Shown here piece after piece: positions 15,485 through 25,145 of a stretch of 64,000 nt of DNA. Source of the stretch: Devosia sp. (lineage in GTDB: Bacteria > Pseudomonadota > Alphaproteobacteria > Rhizobiales > Devosiaceae). Under the pieces are notes generated by a model. It did not search any database, was not told where the DNA came from, and saw only the letters and a program-made list of their open reading frames with translations. A program made the translations under genes and the position numbers. Positions within the stretch are counted from its first letter, which is position 1. The number at the start of each line of letters is the position of its first letter. The stretch covers positions 3,125,001 to 3,189,000 of the forward strand of contig CP051235.1 in the NCBI GenBank assembly GCA_017794705.1. Direction: 5' to 3'.

Positions 15485-17698
15485 GTGTCAACAACCCTTC
15501 GCGAAAATGAGCGGCCTACCGTCGGCGGTGGTCCGAAAAAGGTGCTCTACACGCTGGCGACCGTCGGCCAGATCGGGGTCGGCCGTGCCGCCAAGGCGTT
15601 GACAGCGAAGAACACATGCAAGGCCTGCGCCTATGGCATGGGCGGGCAGCGCGGCGGCATGACCAACGAACTGGGCGAGTTTCCCTCGGTCTGCAACAAG
15701 AGCGTGCAGGCCCAATCGACCGATATCCAGCCCGCCATCCCACACGCGATTTTCGAGCATCCTCTTGTCGAATTGCAGGAACTGACCGGCCGGGAAATGG
15801 AGCGGTTGGGGCGGCTCAACACGCCACTGTTCAAGGCGAAGGACAGCGACCGGCTGCTGCCGGTCGACTGGGACTGGGCGCTGAAGCAGGCGGGTGAGCG
15901 GCTGCGCCAAACCGATCCGTCGCGCTCATTCTTTTATTCTTCGGGCCGCTCCTCAAACGAAGCCGGCTTCCTGTTCCAGCTTCTGGCGCGCGCCTATGGC
16001 ACCAACAATGTCAACAACTGCTCCTATTATTGCCATCAGGCGACCAGCGAGGGGCTGAAGACCACCCTGGGCACCGGCACCTCGACGGTGGAACTGGCGG
16101 ATTTGAAGGGCGCCGACCTGATTTTCGTGATCGGCGCCAATCCGTCCTCGAACCATCCGCGCTTCATCCACATGCTCAAGGCTTGCCGCGACAGGGGCGG
16201 CGAGGTGATCGTCATCAACCCGGCGAAGGAACCCGGCCTCGTTCGATTCGCCGTGCCCAAGAGCCCCGGCTCAATGCTTTCAGGCGGCACCGAGATCGCG
16301 TCCGACTATTTGCAGCCGCGCATCGGCGAGGATATTGCGTTGTTCAAGGGACTGGCCAAGGCGGTCGTAGAGCAGGGCGGACAGGACAAGGCGTTTATCG
16401 AAGCGCATGTTTCCGGTGCTGACGCCTTCCTGACCGACCTGAAACAGACCACCTGGGATGAAATCATCGCGCGCTCCGGCGTTTCCAAAGCGGATATCTC
16501 CCGCGTCGCCGCGACCTATGCGCGTGCCAAAAACGCCGTGTTCGCCTGGGGCATGGGGATGACGCACCATGTACACGGGGTCGCCAATGTCGAAATGATC
16601 GCCAACCTGGCGCTCTTGCGCGGCATGGCCGGCAAGCGCTTTGCGGGATTGCTGCCCTTGCGTGGCCATTCCAACGTGCAGGGCATCGGCACCATCGGGG
16701 TCAAGCCGGTGCTGGCCGAAGAAGTATTGCAGCGCCTTGAACAGACCACCGGGCTGAAGGCACCGGCGAGCGAAGGCATGGACACAATGGCCTGCCTCGA
16801 AGCGGCCGATGCGGGCAATATCGATGCCGCAGTGATCATGGGCGGCAACCTGTTCGAGGCGACGCCCGACACTGCTTTTGCCGAACGCGCGCTGTCGAAA
16901 ATTGGCCTGAAGGTCTTTTTGACCACCACGCTCAACCGCGGCCATGTTCATGGGCTCGAGGGCGGTGACACGCTGATCCTGCCGGTGACGGCGCGCGATG
17001 AGGAATGGCAACCCACCACCCAGGAGAGCATGTTCAATTATGTGCGGTTAAGCGATGGTGGCATCCGGCGGCTCGGCAATGTCCGGCCCGAAACCCATAT
17101 TCTCGCCGACCTCGCCAGCCACATGCTGCCTGATTCAGCAATTGACTTTGCCGCCTTCAAGCAGCACCGCAAACTGCGCGAAGCCATCGCCGCCACCGTG
17201 CCGGGCATGGAGGAACTTGCCGACATCGATGTCGCCAAACGTGAATTCCACATTCGCAATCGGGTGCTGCATACGCCGCAATTTGGTGGGCCGGAGGGCA
17301 GGGCGCAGATGCAGGTCGTCCCGCTGCCGCCGTACGCCGCGCCCGTTTCCGGCAAGCACATGCTGAAGCTGGCGACGGTACGCAGCGAGGGTCAGTTCAA
17401 CACGATCATCTACGAAGAACAGGACAGCTACCGCCGCAAGGCCGGCCGCCGCGCCATCATGCTCAACGCCGAAGACATGGCAGAGCTCGGGCTGACCGAA
17501 GGTGAAACCGTTGATGTGTGTTCCACGACCGGCCGGATGCCGGGGGCCAGGGCCATGCGGTACGACCTGCCGAAGGGCTCGGCGCTCGCCTATTATCCGG
17601 AAGCCAATGTATTGGTCAGCACAGCCGTTGATCCGCGCTCAAAGACCCCGGCCTTCAAGTCGGTTGATGTCTGGATCGAAAGGCAACAAGGCGCATGA
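15485..17698 (+). CDS. FdhF/YdeP-family molybdopterin oxidoreductase
   Basis: 737-aa formate-dehydrogenase-alpha-like enzyme (TIGR01701-type). An N-terminal Cys cluster, CKACAYGMGGQRGG, suggests an iron-sulfur site. The Mo-bisMGD region includes NCSYYCHQATSEGL, with a Cys at the position of the Mo-ligand Cys/Sec of FdhF, then GADLIFVIGANPSSNHPRF in pieces and a C-terminal molydopterin-dinucleotide-binding domain (about 640-735). True substrate is unknown; E. coli YdeP is tied to acid resistance. Start GTG 15485 has GGGAGGA 7 bases upstream and is preferred over a TTG at 15446. It overlaps the next gene by ATGA. Confidence 0.9.
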   Translation: MSTTLRENERPTVGGGPKKVLYTLATVGQIGVGRAAKALTAKNTCKACAYGMGGQRGGMTNELGEFPSVCNKSVQAQSTDIQPAIPHAIFEHPLVELQELTGREMERLGRLNTPLFKAKDSDRLLPVDWDWALKQAGERLRQTDPSRSFFYSSGRSSNEAGFLFQLLARAYGTNNVNNCSYYCHQATSEGLKTTLGTGTSTVELADLKGADLIFVIGANPSSNHPRFIHMLKACRDRGGEVIVINPAKEPGLVRFAVPKSPGSMLSGGTEIASDYLQPRIGEDIALFKGLAKAVVEQGGQDKAFIEAHVSGADAFLTDLKQTTWDEIIARSGVSKADISRVAATYARAKNAVFAWGMGMTHHVHGVANVEMIANLALLRGMAGKRFAGLLPLRGHSNVQGIGTIGVKPVLAEEVLQRLEQTTGLKAPASEGMDTMACLEAADAGNIDAAVIMGGNLFEATPDTAFAERALSKIGLKVFLTTTLNRGHVHGLEGGDTLILPVTARDEEWQPTTQESMFNYVRLSDGGIRRLGNVRPETHILADLASHMLPDSAIDFAAFKQHRKLREAIAATVPGMEELADIDVAKREFHIRNRVLHTPQFGGPEGRAQMQVVPLPPYAAPVSGKHMLKLATVRSEGQFNTIIYEEQDSYRRKAGRRAIMLNAEDMAELGLTEGETVDVCSTTGRMPGARAMRYDLPKGSALAYYPEANVLVSTAVDPRSKTPAFKSVDVWIERQQGA

Positions 17699-18395
17699 GC
17701 GGCTTTTCTCATTTCCCTCCGGTCACCCTGTCTTTTCTGAAGGGTATCACCGCGCACAATGACAAGGCGTGGTTCGATGCGCATCGAGCCGACTATGAGG
17801 CGGGCTATGTCGATTCGGGGCGACAGTTCGTTGAAGCGGTGGGTGAGCGGCTGAAGGCGATTTCTCCGGCAGTCCAGTTTTCGCCGAAGATCAACGGCTC
17901 GATCATGCGCATCAACCGCGACATTCGGTTCTCAAAGGACAAGTCGCCCTACAAGACGCACCTCGACCTCTGGTTCTGGCACGGCGAAAGGAAGGGCTGG
18001 ACGGCGCCGGGCTTTTATCTGCGGATCACGCCCGAGATCATTTACCTCGGCACTGGCATGCACGGGTTTGACAAGCCATGGCTGAGCGCATTTCGAGATG
18101 CGGTGGTCGACGAGGCGCAAGGCAAGCGGCTGGCCGAGACCGTGGCGCAGGTGGAAGCTGCCGGGCCGTATGAAGTCGGTGGTGCCACCCGCAAGCGCGT
18201 GCCCCAGGGTATCCCGCTGATCATGCCCGCGCCCGGTTCCTTCTGTATGAAGGTCTTTATTCCGGCATTGAGCTGCCGTCGCAGGCGGCGCTTGAGCCCG
18301 GGTTCGGCGAAATCTGCCTTCATCATTACAGTGCCACCTGGCCCATTTCGCGCTGGTTGCTCGCCGAAGTGGAACCTAAGGTGGTGCACGGCTGA
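17695..18395 (+). pseudogene. DUF2461 protein gene broken by a one-base frameshift
   Basis: Residues 1-172 follow the DUF2461 (TIGR02453) pattern: FLKGITAHNDKAWFDAHRADY in pieces, NRDIRFSKDKSPYKTH, GFYLRI. At 18207-18209 (GGG in CCCCAGGGTATCCC) the frame slips. Adding one G restores GYPADHARARFLLYEGLY and a good family C-terminus ending PISRWLLAEVEPKVVHG at 18395. Without it the open frame continues to 18462 with basic, unrelated residues. This is a single-base deletion or a sequencing error. The family's function is unknown. Its ATG overlaps the oxidoreductase stop. Confidence 0.8.
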
Positions 18396-18412
18396 TGTAT
18401 CAGGAGCGCGAA

Positions 18413-18745
18413 ATGACAAAATTCATGGTCACCTACATGGGAAGTTCGAAAGGGAAACTTGACGTCGACATGTCAGAAGTCGACGGTGCCGCCTTCATGC
18501 AGGCGTGGGCGGACTGGGCTGAAAAGCACAAGGCCAGCATAGTCGATGGCGGCGCACCTTTGGGCAAGACGAAACTTGCCACCTCAAGCGGGGTGACGGA
18601 TACGAAAAATGCCATCACCGGCTACACGATGGTCGAGGCCGACAGCCATGACGCGGCAGCGCAGATGTTTGTCGATCACCCACACGCCGTCATGATGAAG
18701 CTGCCAATCGAAATCATGGAAGTTCTGGATATTCCGGGCATGTAG
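18413..18745 (+). CDS. YCII-like small protein
   Basis: 110-aa soluble protein. MTKFMVTYMGSS at the start and GYTMVEADSHDAAAQMFVDHPH near 67-88 fit the ferredoxin-like YCII/DGPF fold, but the match is loose. AGGAG lies 6 bases before the ATG at 18413; a start at 18395 would overlap the broken DUF2461 gene. Function unknown. It may be read from the oxidoreductase transcript. Confidence 0.7.
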   Translation: MTKFMVTYMGSSKGKLDVDMSEVDGAAFMQAWADWAEKHKASIVDGGAPLGKTKLATSSGVTDTKNAITGYTMVEADSHDAAAQMFVDHPHAVMMKLPIEIMEVLDIPGM

Positions 18746-18753
18746 CGGTTGCG

Positions 18754-19671
18754 CTACTTGCGCATCGGATAGGCGACATAGGCCAGGCGCTGGCTGTCGG
18801 GCGACCAGGAATTGACGTTGATGGTGCCCTGTCCGCCAAAAAACGCTGTCAGGTCGCGCTGGTTGCCACCATCGGCGTCCATCATGCGCAGTTTAACATC
18901 CTTGTCGGGCGGATGGCCCAGCGTTCCCAGCGGGTAGCTGATGAAAAAAATATGGCTGCCATCCGGCGAGAAGTGCGGGAACCAGTTCACCCGGTCATCA
19001 AAGGTGATCTGCTGAACCTTCGAACCATCCGTCCGCATGCGAAAAACCTGGGCGTGCCCCGGTTTGCTGGCGGCGGCTTCTGAATTGAACCAGATCCATT
19101 CGCCGTCCGGTGAATACTCCGGCCCGTCGACCGGACACCCCGCGTCGTGGATCATCGTGTCGGGGCCGCCCGCGGCGGGGATGGTGTAAATCCTGGTGAT
19201 CACCTTGTCATCGCGGTCAAACTCCAGCCCGACATAGGCCAGGGTTTTGCCGTCAGGCGACACGCCATGCAGATAGTGGCGGAAGCGGCGGGAGGGGTCC
19301 TGATCATTGGTGATCTTGCGCGGCTTTCCGCCGTTCAGCGCGGCGGCGTAAATGTGCCCGTCATTGGCGCTGACATAGACGGTCTCGCTGTCCGGGGCGA
19401 GGCAATGGTCGTTGTTCAGGTCCTCGATCGGCGCCGTGTCGATGCGGATCGGACCCTCCGACCCATCCGGCGCGATTTTCCACAGCCGTCCGTCCCCGTT
19501 GAACACCAGCCATTTGCCATCCAGTGTCCAGTTCGGCGCCTCGATGACTTCGCCGGCCTCATAGATCGCGGTTTCGCCGCTGCCGTCGCGGTTGATGACC
19601 CGCAGTTCGGCGACCTGGCCGGGCTGCAGGGTGCGGCGGCGATGCGGATTTGGGCGCAAATGGACGGTCAT
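18754..19671 (-). CDS. TolB-like beta-propeller (PD40 repeats) protein
   Basis: 305 aa made almost wholly of WD40-like/PD40 repeats, each with a SPDG-type motif: VSPDGKTLAYV, YSPDGEWIWF, FSPDGSHIFF and a final SPDSQRLAYV. These are the blades of a TolB-type propeller. No signal peptide or N-terminal TolB domain is present, so it is probably cytoplasmic and not TolB itself. GGAGGAA stands 9 bases before the ATG at 19671; an upstream Met would add six residues. Ligand or partner unknown. Confidence 0.85.
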   Translation of the reverse strand: MTVHLRPNPHRRRTLQPGQVAELRVINRDGSGETAIYEAGEVIEAPNWTLDGKWLVFNGDGRLWKIAPDGSEGPIRIDTAPIEDLNNDHCLAPDSETVYVSANDGHIYAAALNGGKPRKITNDQDPSRRFRHYLHGVSPDGKTLAYVGLEFDRDDKVITRIYTIPAAGGPDTMIHDAGCPVDGPEYSPDGEWIWFNSEAAASKPGHAQVFRMRTDGSKVQQITFDDRVNWFPHFSPDGSHIFFISYPLGTLGHPPDKDVKLRMMDADGGNQRDLTAFFGGQGTINVNSWSPDSQRLAYVAYPMRK

Positions 19672-19931
19672 GGTTGAAGGTTCCTCCAATCAGCTTGGCA
19701 CGCTGTATTAACGATGAGATTAGCTTTCAGTTGGCGGCGACGCAATGCAAACACCGCACTGGACGCAAAAAAGCGGTCCAGAATCTGCACCAATTTCACG
19801 CAACATCCTCACCAGGTTGATTACTATTTATGCAACTGCGATTTTTGCCCGCATATAGTGCAAAATCCCCTTGCCTGCGGCTGATTGTGGTGCTGCACTG
19901 CGTTCAGATTGGCAATGACAGGGAGTTCTCC

Positions 19932-20954
19932 ATGACCAAATCTTTGTTGCGCACCACCCTGGCCGCCTTGGCCATCGTTCTGGGTGCACAGGCCGCGTTC
20001 GCGCAGGCAACCGACGTCAAGTTTTCACTCGACTGGCGCTTTGAAGGCCCGGCGGCCGGTTTCCTGCTGGCTGAGGACAATGGCTATTTCGCCGAAGAAG
20101 GCGTCAACGTCACCATCGACAATGGCAACGGTTCGGTCGAGGCGATCACCCGTGTGGCGACCGGCACCTATGACATGGGTTTCGGTGACATCAATTCGCT
20201 GGCCCGCCTGCTCGACGAAGATCCGTCCACGCCGGTCGTCGCGATCATGATGGTCTATGACACGCCGACATTTGCCGTGGTGGGCCGCAAATCTTTGGGC
20301 GTCACCGAAGATCCGGCCTCGCTTGAGGGCAAGACGTTGGGCGCACCACCGCCCGATGGTGCCTTCGCGCAGTGGCCGGCATTTGTTGAAGCGGCGGGCA
20401 TCGACACTTCCGGCATCACCATCGAAAGCATTGGTTTCCCCGTGCGTGAGCCGATGCTGGCGCAGGGTGAGGTGGACGCCGTGTTCGGCTTTGCCTTCTC
20501 GGTGATCCTCAATCTCAAGGCGCAGGGTGTTGCGGAGGACGATATTTCCGCCATCATGATGGCCGAGAACGGGCTCGACCTTTACGGCAACGCCATCATC
20601 GTCAATACTGATTTCGCGGCGGAAAACCCGGATGCGGTCAAAGGTGTCGTCGCCGCCCTGATCAAGGGCTTCTCCGATGCGGTCGCCGATCCGGAAGCGG
20701 GTGCCGATGCCGTGCTCGCCCGCAACGACATCCTCACCCGTGACATCGAAGTCGAACGGCTGCAGATGGCCAATTCGATGAATATCGCCACGCCCTACGT
20801 CATGGAAAATGGCTTCGGTGCTGTTGATATGGACCGGCTGGCCAGTTCGCTTGAGCAGCTGCAAACCTCGATGGGGCTGACGGGCACCGTCACCGCCGAA
20901 GACGTGTTCGATGCCAGCTATCTGCCGCCGGCAGAAGAGCGGATGTTCAACTAG
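19932..20954 (+). CDS. ABC transporter substrate-binding protein, NMT1/THI5-like
   Basis: 340 aa. Signal peptide MTKSLLRTTLAALAIVLGAQ then AAFA and cleavage before QATD. The mature part starts with KFSLDWRFEGPAAGFLLAEDNGYF in pieces and has the typical GDINSLARLLDED and PPPDGAFAQWPAFVEAAGI segments of THI5/SsuA-type binding proteins. These bind pyrimidine, thiamine precursors, riboflavin or sulfonates; the ligand cannot be decided. No TPP or FMN riboswitch was found upstream. First gene of a three-gene importer operon. Confidence 0.9.
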   Translation: MTKSLLRTTLAALAIVLGAQAAFAQATDVKFSLDWRFEGPAAGFLLAEDNGYFAEEGVNVTIDNGNGSVEAITRVATGTYDMGFGDINSLARLLDEDPSTPVVAIMMVYDTPTFAVVGRKSLGVTEDPASLEGKTLGAPPPDGAFAQWPAFVEAAGIDTSGITIESIGFPVREPMLAQGEVDAVFGFAFSVILNLKAQGVAEDDISAIMMAENGLDLYGNAIIVNTDFAAENPDAVKGVVAALIKGFSDAVADPEAGADAVLARNDILTRDIEVERLQMANSMNIATPYVMENGFGAVDMDRLASSLEQLQTSMGLTGTVTAEDVFDASYLPPAEERMFN

Positions 20955-20961
20955 ACGCTTT

Positions 20962-20989
20962 TGCGGGGCTGGTGCATTCCAGCCCCGCA
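20962..20989 (+). terminator. Stem-loop between binding-protein and ATPase genes
   Basis: TGCGGGGCTGG (20962-20972) pairs perfectly with CCAGCCCCGCA (20979-20989) around TGCATT. There is no T-run. Such intergenic hairpins commonly stabilise the upstream mRNA or stop most transcripts, giving more binding protein than ATPase; that effect is inferred. Confidence 0.7.
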
Positions 20990-21008
20990 TCTTTCGCCGG
21001 GACGGAAC

Positions 21009-21797
21009 ATGCAGCCGCTGGTTCAAATCGAGAATGTCGACATGCGTTACGGCGGGGCCGACGGCACACTGGCCGTCACCGGCCTCAACGTAAAGGTTGA
21101 AAAGGGCGAGTTCGCTGCCGTCGTCGGTCCATCGGGGTGCGGCAAGTCCACGCTGATGAAACTGGTCACCGGGTTGCACATCCCGCAACAGGGGCAGGTG
21201 ATCGTTTCGGGCGAGGAAGTGACCGAGCCGGTGTCGATCGTCGGCATGGCCTTTCAGAATCCGACTCTGCTGCCCTGGCGCACCACGCTCGACAATATCC
21301 TCCTGCCGCTCGAGATCGTGCAACGTCACCGAAAGCGGTTGCGCCGTCACCGCGATGAATATGTGGCCGAGGCAGAAAAGCTGCTCGAGACCGTCGGCCT
21401 CAAGGGTTTCGGTGACAAGTTTCCCTGGCAATTGTCAGGCGGCATGCAGCAGCGGGCGAGCCTTTGCCGTGCGCTCATCCATCAGCCGGAACTCCTGATG
21501 CTCGACGAGCCTTTTGCCGCCCTCGACGCCTTCACCCGGGAAGAGCTCTGGTGCGTCATCCGCGATCTGCATCAGGAGCAGGGGATCACCGTGGTGCTGG
21601 TCACCCATGACCTGCGTGAAGCGGTGTTTCTTGCGGACAAGATATTCGTGATGAGTGCCCGCCCGGGCCGCATCCTCAATGTCCACAAAATCGACACGCC
21701 GCGGCCGCGCGATCTCGATGTCATGTACACAACCGAATTCACCGAAAAGGTGCACGAGTTGCGCAACGAAATCGCCGAAGCGCGGGCTGTGGCATGA
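21009..21797 (+). CDS. ABC transporter ATP-binding protein (SsuB/TauB type)
   Basis: 262-aa ATPase. Walker A GPSGCGKST (40-48), Q-loop QNPTLLPW, signature LSGGMQQR, Walker B LLMLDEPF, D-loop and a switch His in VTHD are all present. Layout and length match the NrtD/SsuB/TauB import ATPases. An earlier in-frame Met at 20961 lies inside the hairpin, so the Met at 21009 is used. Stop overlaps the permease start by ATGA. Partner of the 19932 binding protein. Confidence 0.93.
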   Translation: MQPLVQIENVDMRYGGADGTLAVTGLNVKVEKGEFAAVVGPSGCGKSTLMKLVTGLHIPQQGQVIVSGEEVTEPVSIVGMAFQNPTLLPWRTTLDNILLPLEIVQRHRKRLRRHRDEYVAEAEKLLETVGLKGFGDKFPWQLSGGMQQRASLCRALIHQPELLMLDEPFAALDAFTREELWCVIRDLHQEQGITVVLVTHDLREAVFLADKIFVMSARPGRILNVHKIDTPRPRDLDVMYTTEFTEKVHELRNEIAEARAVA

Positions 21798-22576
21798 CCG
21801 GCTTCATGTCCCGCATTGACTGGCTGAAGGCAGCGCCGTGGCTTTACACGATCGGGCTGTTTGTCTTCTGGGAAGCGGCGGTTCGCCTGTTCTCGGTTTC
21901 GCAGATCATTCTGCCGCCACCTTCGGTCATCTTCGGCGCCATCATCCAGTATTGGCCGGCCATCTGGAAGAATTCCCTTCAAACGCTCTACACAACCACC
22001 GTCGGCTTCGTCATGGCAGTTGTGGGCGGGCTCGCGCTTGGCCTGTTGATCGGGTGGTCTCGCCAGATCTATGCCGGGCTTTATCCGCTCATGGTCGGCT
22101 TCAACGCCATTCCCAAGGTCGCCGTGGTCCCCATCCTCGTCATCTGGTTTGGCATCGGCACCATCCCGGCGATCCTCACCGCCTTTCTCATCGCTTTCTT
22201 CCCGATCGTTGTGAACGTGGCCACCGGCCTCGCCACTATCGAGCCGGAAGTCGAAGATGTGCTGCGGGCGCTCGGCGCCAAGAAGCTGGACATCATGCTC
22301 AAGGTCGGCATTCCCCGCTCGATGCCCTATTTCTTCGGCTCGCTGAAAGTGGCCATCACGCTGGCCTTTGTCGGCTCGGTCATTTCCGAAACCGTCGCCG
22401 CAAACTCCGGCCTCGGCTTCATGATGTCTGGGGCGCAAAGCCAGTTCAACGTGCCGCTGGTTTTTGCCGGCCTCATCATGCTCGCGATTGAAGGCATCGC
22501 CATGTATGCGCTGATGGCGTGGATCGAGCAGCGGATGACCGGCTGGGCGCACCGTTCCTCGACCATGGCGGGGTAG
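21794..22576 (+). CDS. ABC transporter permease (SsuC/TauC type)
   Basis: 260-aa inner-membrane permease with about six TM segments and the EAA-type coupling loop in LRALGAKKLDIMLKVGIPRSM in pieces (about 155-175). It belongs to the BPD_transp_1 family of NrtB/SsuC/TauC. It completes the importer with the ATPase and the secreted binding protein. It ends 34 bp before the convergent osmC. Confidence 0.92.
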   Translation: MTGFMSRIDWLKAAPWLYTIGLFVFWEAAVRLFSVSQIILPPPSVIFGAIIQYWPAIWKNSLQTLYTTTVGFVMAVVGGLALGLLIGWSRQIYAGLYPLMVGFNAIPKVAVVPILVIWFGIGTIPAILTAFLIAFFPIVVNVATGLATIEPEVEDVLRALGAKKLDIMLKVGIPRSMPYFFGSLKVAITLAFVGSVISETVAANSGLGFMMSGAQSQFNVPLVFAGLIMLAIEGIAMYALMAWIEQRMTGWAHRSSTMAG

Positions 22577-22609
22577 GCCAACGCCCACCCCGCCCCGAAA
22601 CGGGCAACC

Positions 22610-23038
22610 TCAGGCCAGCGTCGCGCTCAGGCTGACGTTGATCGCGCCCAATGCCTTCGACACCGGGCACTCCGCCTTCGCCTTTTCCGCCAGTTGCTGG
22701 AACTCGTCCTCGGAAATGCCGGGCACGCTGGCGGTCAGGTTCAGTTGGCTGCCGGTGATGCCTGTGCCGGGCACCAGTTCCACCTCGGCGGTCACGTCCA
22801 CCTTTTCCGCCGGATGACCCGCGTTGGCCAGAAACGCCGACAGTTGCATGGCAAAGCAGCCCGCGTGCGCCGCCGCGATCAATTCCTCGGGGTTGGTGCC
22901 TTCGGTCCCGTCCGCGTTCTCGAACCGGGTCTTGAATGAATAGGGCAGGGCATTGAACGCGCCGGACTTCGTCGCCGTCAGCGTTCCCGCGCCGGATTTC
23001 AGGTCACCGCTCCAAACGGCCTGGGCAGAACGTTTCAT
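22610..23038 (-). CDS. osmC: OsmC-family organic hydroperoxide reductase
   Basis: 142 aa. The catalytic cysteines are in [10 protein letters not shown] (Cys61) and AECPVSKAL (Cys124), placed as in Osm[14 protein letters not shown] is the family signature. OsmC reduces organic peroxides using thiols. An AAAGG-type RBS precedes the ATG. It is divergent from ettA across 127 bp. Confidence 0.93.
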   Translation of the reverse strand: MKRSAQAVWSGDLKSGAGTLTATKSGAFNALPYSFKTRFENADGTEGTNPEELIAAAHAGCFAMQLSAFLANAGHPAEKVDVTAEVELVPGTGITGSQLNLTASVPGISEDEFQQLAEKAKAECPVSKALGAINVSLSATLA

Positions 23039-23165
23039 ATCGAGAGCCTTTCAGTTCAAAGGAATGGTTTGATCACAATGGAGCAACGCATTGCAGGTGC
23101 AATCGGTTTCGACTAAACAGCGGCAAAACATTTCCCACCATAGACTATTGCGGAGTTGCAGCCTC

Positions 23166-24821
23166 ATGGCGCGCCAATTCATCTACCACATGTCCGGTCT
23201 TTCCAAGGCCTATCAGGGCGGCAAGAAGGTGCTGGACAATATCCATCTCAGCTTCTACCCCGATGCCAAGATCGGCGTTCTGGGGCCGAACGGCGCCGGC
23301 AAGTCCACCCTGTTGCGCATCATGGCGGGCATCGAGAAGGAATTCACCGGCGAAGCCTGGGCCGCGGACGGTGCCAGGATCGGCTACCTGCCGCAGGAAC
23401 CGCAGCTCGATCCTTCGCTCGATGTGCGCGGCAATGTCATGCTCGGCGTCAAGGAAAAGCAGGCCATCCTCGACCGTTACAACGAGCTGATGATGAACTA
23501 TTCCGACGAGACGGCGGAAGAGGGCGCAGCCCTGCAAGATCAGATAGATGCGGAAAATCTCTGGGATCTTGATTCAAAGGTCGAAATGGCGATGGATGCG
23601 CTGCGCTGCCCGACGGGCGATGCTTCCGTCGAGACGCTTTCGGGCGGTGAGAAGCGCCGCGTGGCGCTTTGCCAGTTGCTGCTGGCCGCACCCGATCTGC
23701 TGCTGCTTGACGAACCGACCAACCATCTCGATGCGGAAACCACCGCGTGGCTTGAAAAGCATCTGCGCGAGTTCGCCGGCGCCGTGTTGATCATTACCCA
23801 CGACCGCTATTTCCTCGACAATGTCACCGGCTGGATTCTTGAACTCGACCGCGGCCGTGGCATTCCCTACGAGGGCAATTATTCCGCCTATCTGGAGCAA
23901 AAAGCCAAGCGCTTCGCCCAGGAACAGCGCGAGGACGAGGCCCGTCTCAAGGTGCTGCAGCGCGAAGCCGAATGGATGGGCAAGAGCCCGCAGGCCCGCC
24001 AGGCCAAGTCCAAGGCCCGCATCCGCGCCTACGACGAACTGGTCAAGGTCAACGAAGAGCGCACTCGCTCATCCTCGGCCCAGATCATCATTCCGCCCGG
24101 TGAACGTCTGGGCCAGAATGTCATCAAGTTCGAAAACGTCTCCAAGGGCTTTGAAGACAGGCTGCTAATCGACGATCTCAGCTTCGAACTGCCCGCCGGC
24201 GGCATTGTCGGCGTTATCGGGCCGAACGGGGCGGGCAAGACCACCCTGTTCAAGATGATCACCGGGCAGGAACAGCCGGACAGCGGCACCATCACGATTG
24301 GGGATTCTGTCCACCTCGGCTATGTCGACCAGAGCCGCGATGCGCTCGACGCCAAAAAGACCGTCTGGGAGGAAATCTCGGAAGGCAATGACGTCTTCTA
24401 TCTCGGCAAGCGCGAGATGAACTCCCGCGCCTACACCTCCGCCTTCAACTTCAAGGGCGGCGACCAGCAGCAAAAGGTCGGTTCGCTCTCCGGCGGCCAG
24501 CGCAACCGCGTGCACCTGGCCAAGATGCTGAAGTCAGGCGCCAACGTGCTGCTGCTCGACGAACCGACCAACGATCTGGACACCGAAACCCTCGCCGCCC
24601 TTGAAGAGGCCCTCGAGGAATTCGCCGGCTGCGCCGTGATCATCTCCCACGACCGCATGTTCCTCGACCGCCTAGCCACCCACATGCTCGCCTTCGAAGG
24701 CAACAGTCATGTCGAATGGTTCGAAGGCAACTTCGAGGATTACGAGAAAGACAAGATCAGGCGGCTGGGACAGGACGCGGCAAACCCGCACCGAATCAAG
24801 TACAAGCCGCTGACGCGGTGA
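23166..24821 (+). CDS. ettA: Energy-dependent translational throttle protein EttA (ABC-F)
   Basis: 551-aa cytoplasmic ABC-F protein with two ATPase halves: Walker [10 protein letters not shown] at 40-48 and again near 350, two LSGG signatures and two LLLLDEPTN Walker B motifs, joined by a charged helical linker (about 240-310). It binds the ribosomal E site and gates early elongation by ATP/ADP state. Ends KYKPLTR, close to the EttA tail. An ATG at 23091 is upstream but out of the usual family start; [12 protein letters not shown] at 23166 is typical. Confidence 0.95.
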   Translation: MARQFIYHMSGLSKAYQGGKKVLDNIHLSFYPDAKIGVLGPNGAGKSTLLRIMAGIEKEFTGEAWAADGARIGYLPQEPQLDPSLDVRGNVMLGVKEKQAILDRYNELMMNYSDETAEEGAALQDQIDAENLWDLDSKVEMAMDALRCPTGDASVETLSGGEKRRVALCQLLLAAPDLLLLDEPTNHLDAETTAWLEKHLREFAGAVLIITHDRYFLDNVTGWILELDRGRGIPYEGNYSAYLEQKAKRFAQEQREDEARLKVLQREAEWMGKSPQARQAKSKARIRAYDELVKVNEERTRSSSAQIIIPPGERLGQNVIKFENVSKGFEDRLLIDDLSFELPAGGIVGVIGPNGAGKTTLFKMITGQEQPDSGTITIGDSVHLGYVDQSRDALDAKKTVWEEISEGNDVFYLGKREMNSRAYTSAFNFKGGDQQQKVGSLSGGQRNRVHLAKMLKSGANVLLLDEPTNDLDTETLAALEEALEEFAGCAVIISHDRMFLDRLATHMLAFEGNSHVEWFEGNFEDYEKDKIRRLGQDAANPHRIKYKPLTR

Positions 24822-24830
24822 GGGAAGGCG

Positions 24831-25118
24831 TCATGCCCGGATGGAGGAGGTCAGATTCTCGATGTAGAGTTCGGCCGCATGTTTCGACTTGAAACACCCA
24901 ACGTCTTGATAGTCCGGTGTATGTTCTGCGGCGTCCGATGACCTCAAGACGAAAAACTCGAAGTCGGCTTCTTCGACTACATAGGTGAGGTCGTCGCTCT
25001 TAATGGGCGACATGTTTCGGGCGCCGCACTCCGGGCATTCGTCGTCGCACATGCACGACCATTCATCAGCCCAAGTCTCATTGCATTCCGCGCATTCGTA
25101 GTGATTTACAAACCACAT
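24831..25118 (-). CDS. Zinc-ribbon protein of unknown function
   Basis: 95 aa. Four or more Cys pairs near the N-terminus (CAECNETW, CMCDDECPECG) form a treble-clef or zinc-ribbon-like unit, followed by about 50 residues with no motif I recognise. GGGGG lies 5 bases before the ATG. It is 27 bp downstream of the DpnI-like gene on the same strand and shares its lower GC, so the two may form one operon and one acquired unit. Confidence 0.75.
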   Translation of the reverse strand: MWFVNHYECAECNETWADEWSCMCDDECPECGARNMSPIKSDDLTYVVEEADFEFFVLRSSDAAEHTPDYQDVGCFKSKHAAELYIENLTSSIRA

Positions 25119-25145
25119 TTGGCCCCCGCCTAAAAAGTGTGTTCG

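Noticed and set aside
19690-19931. Riboswitch (TPP or FMN) before the THI5-like importer
   Set aside because: None of the conserved TPP or FMN blocks could be found in the gap.
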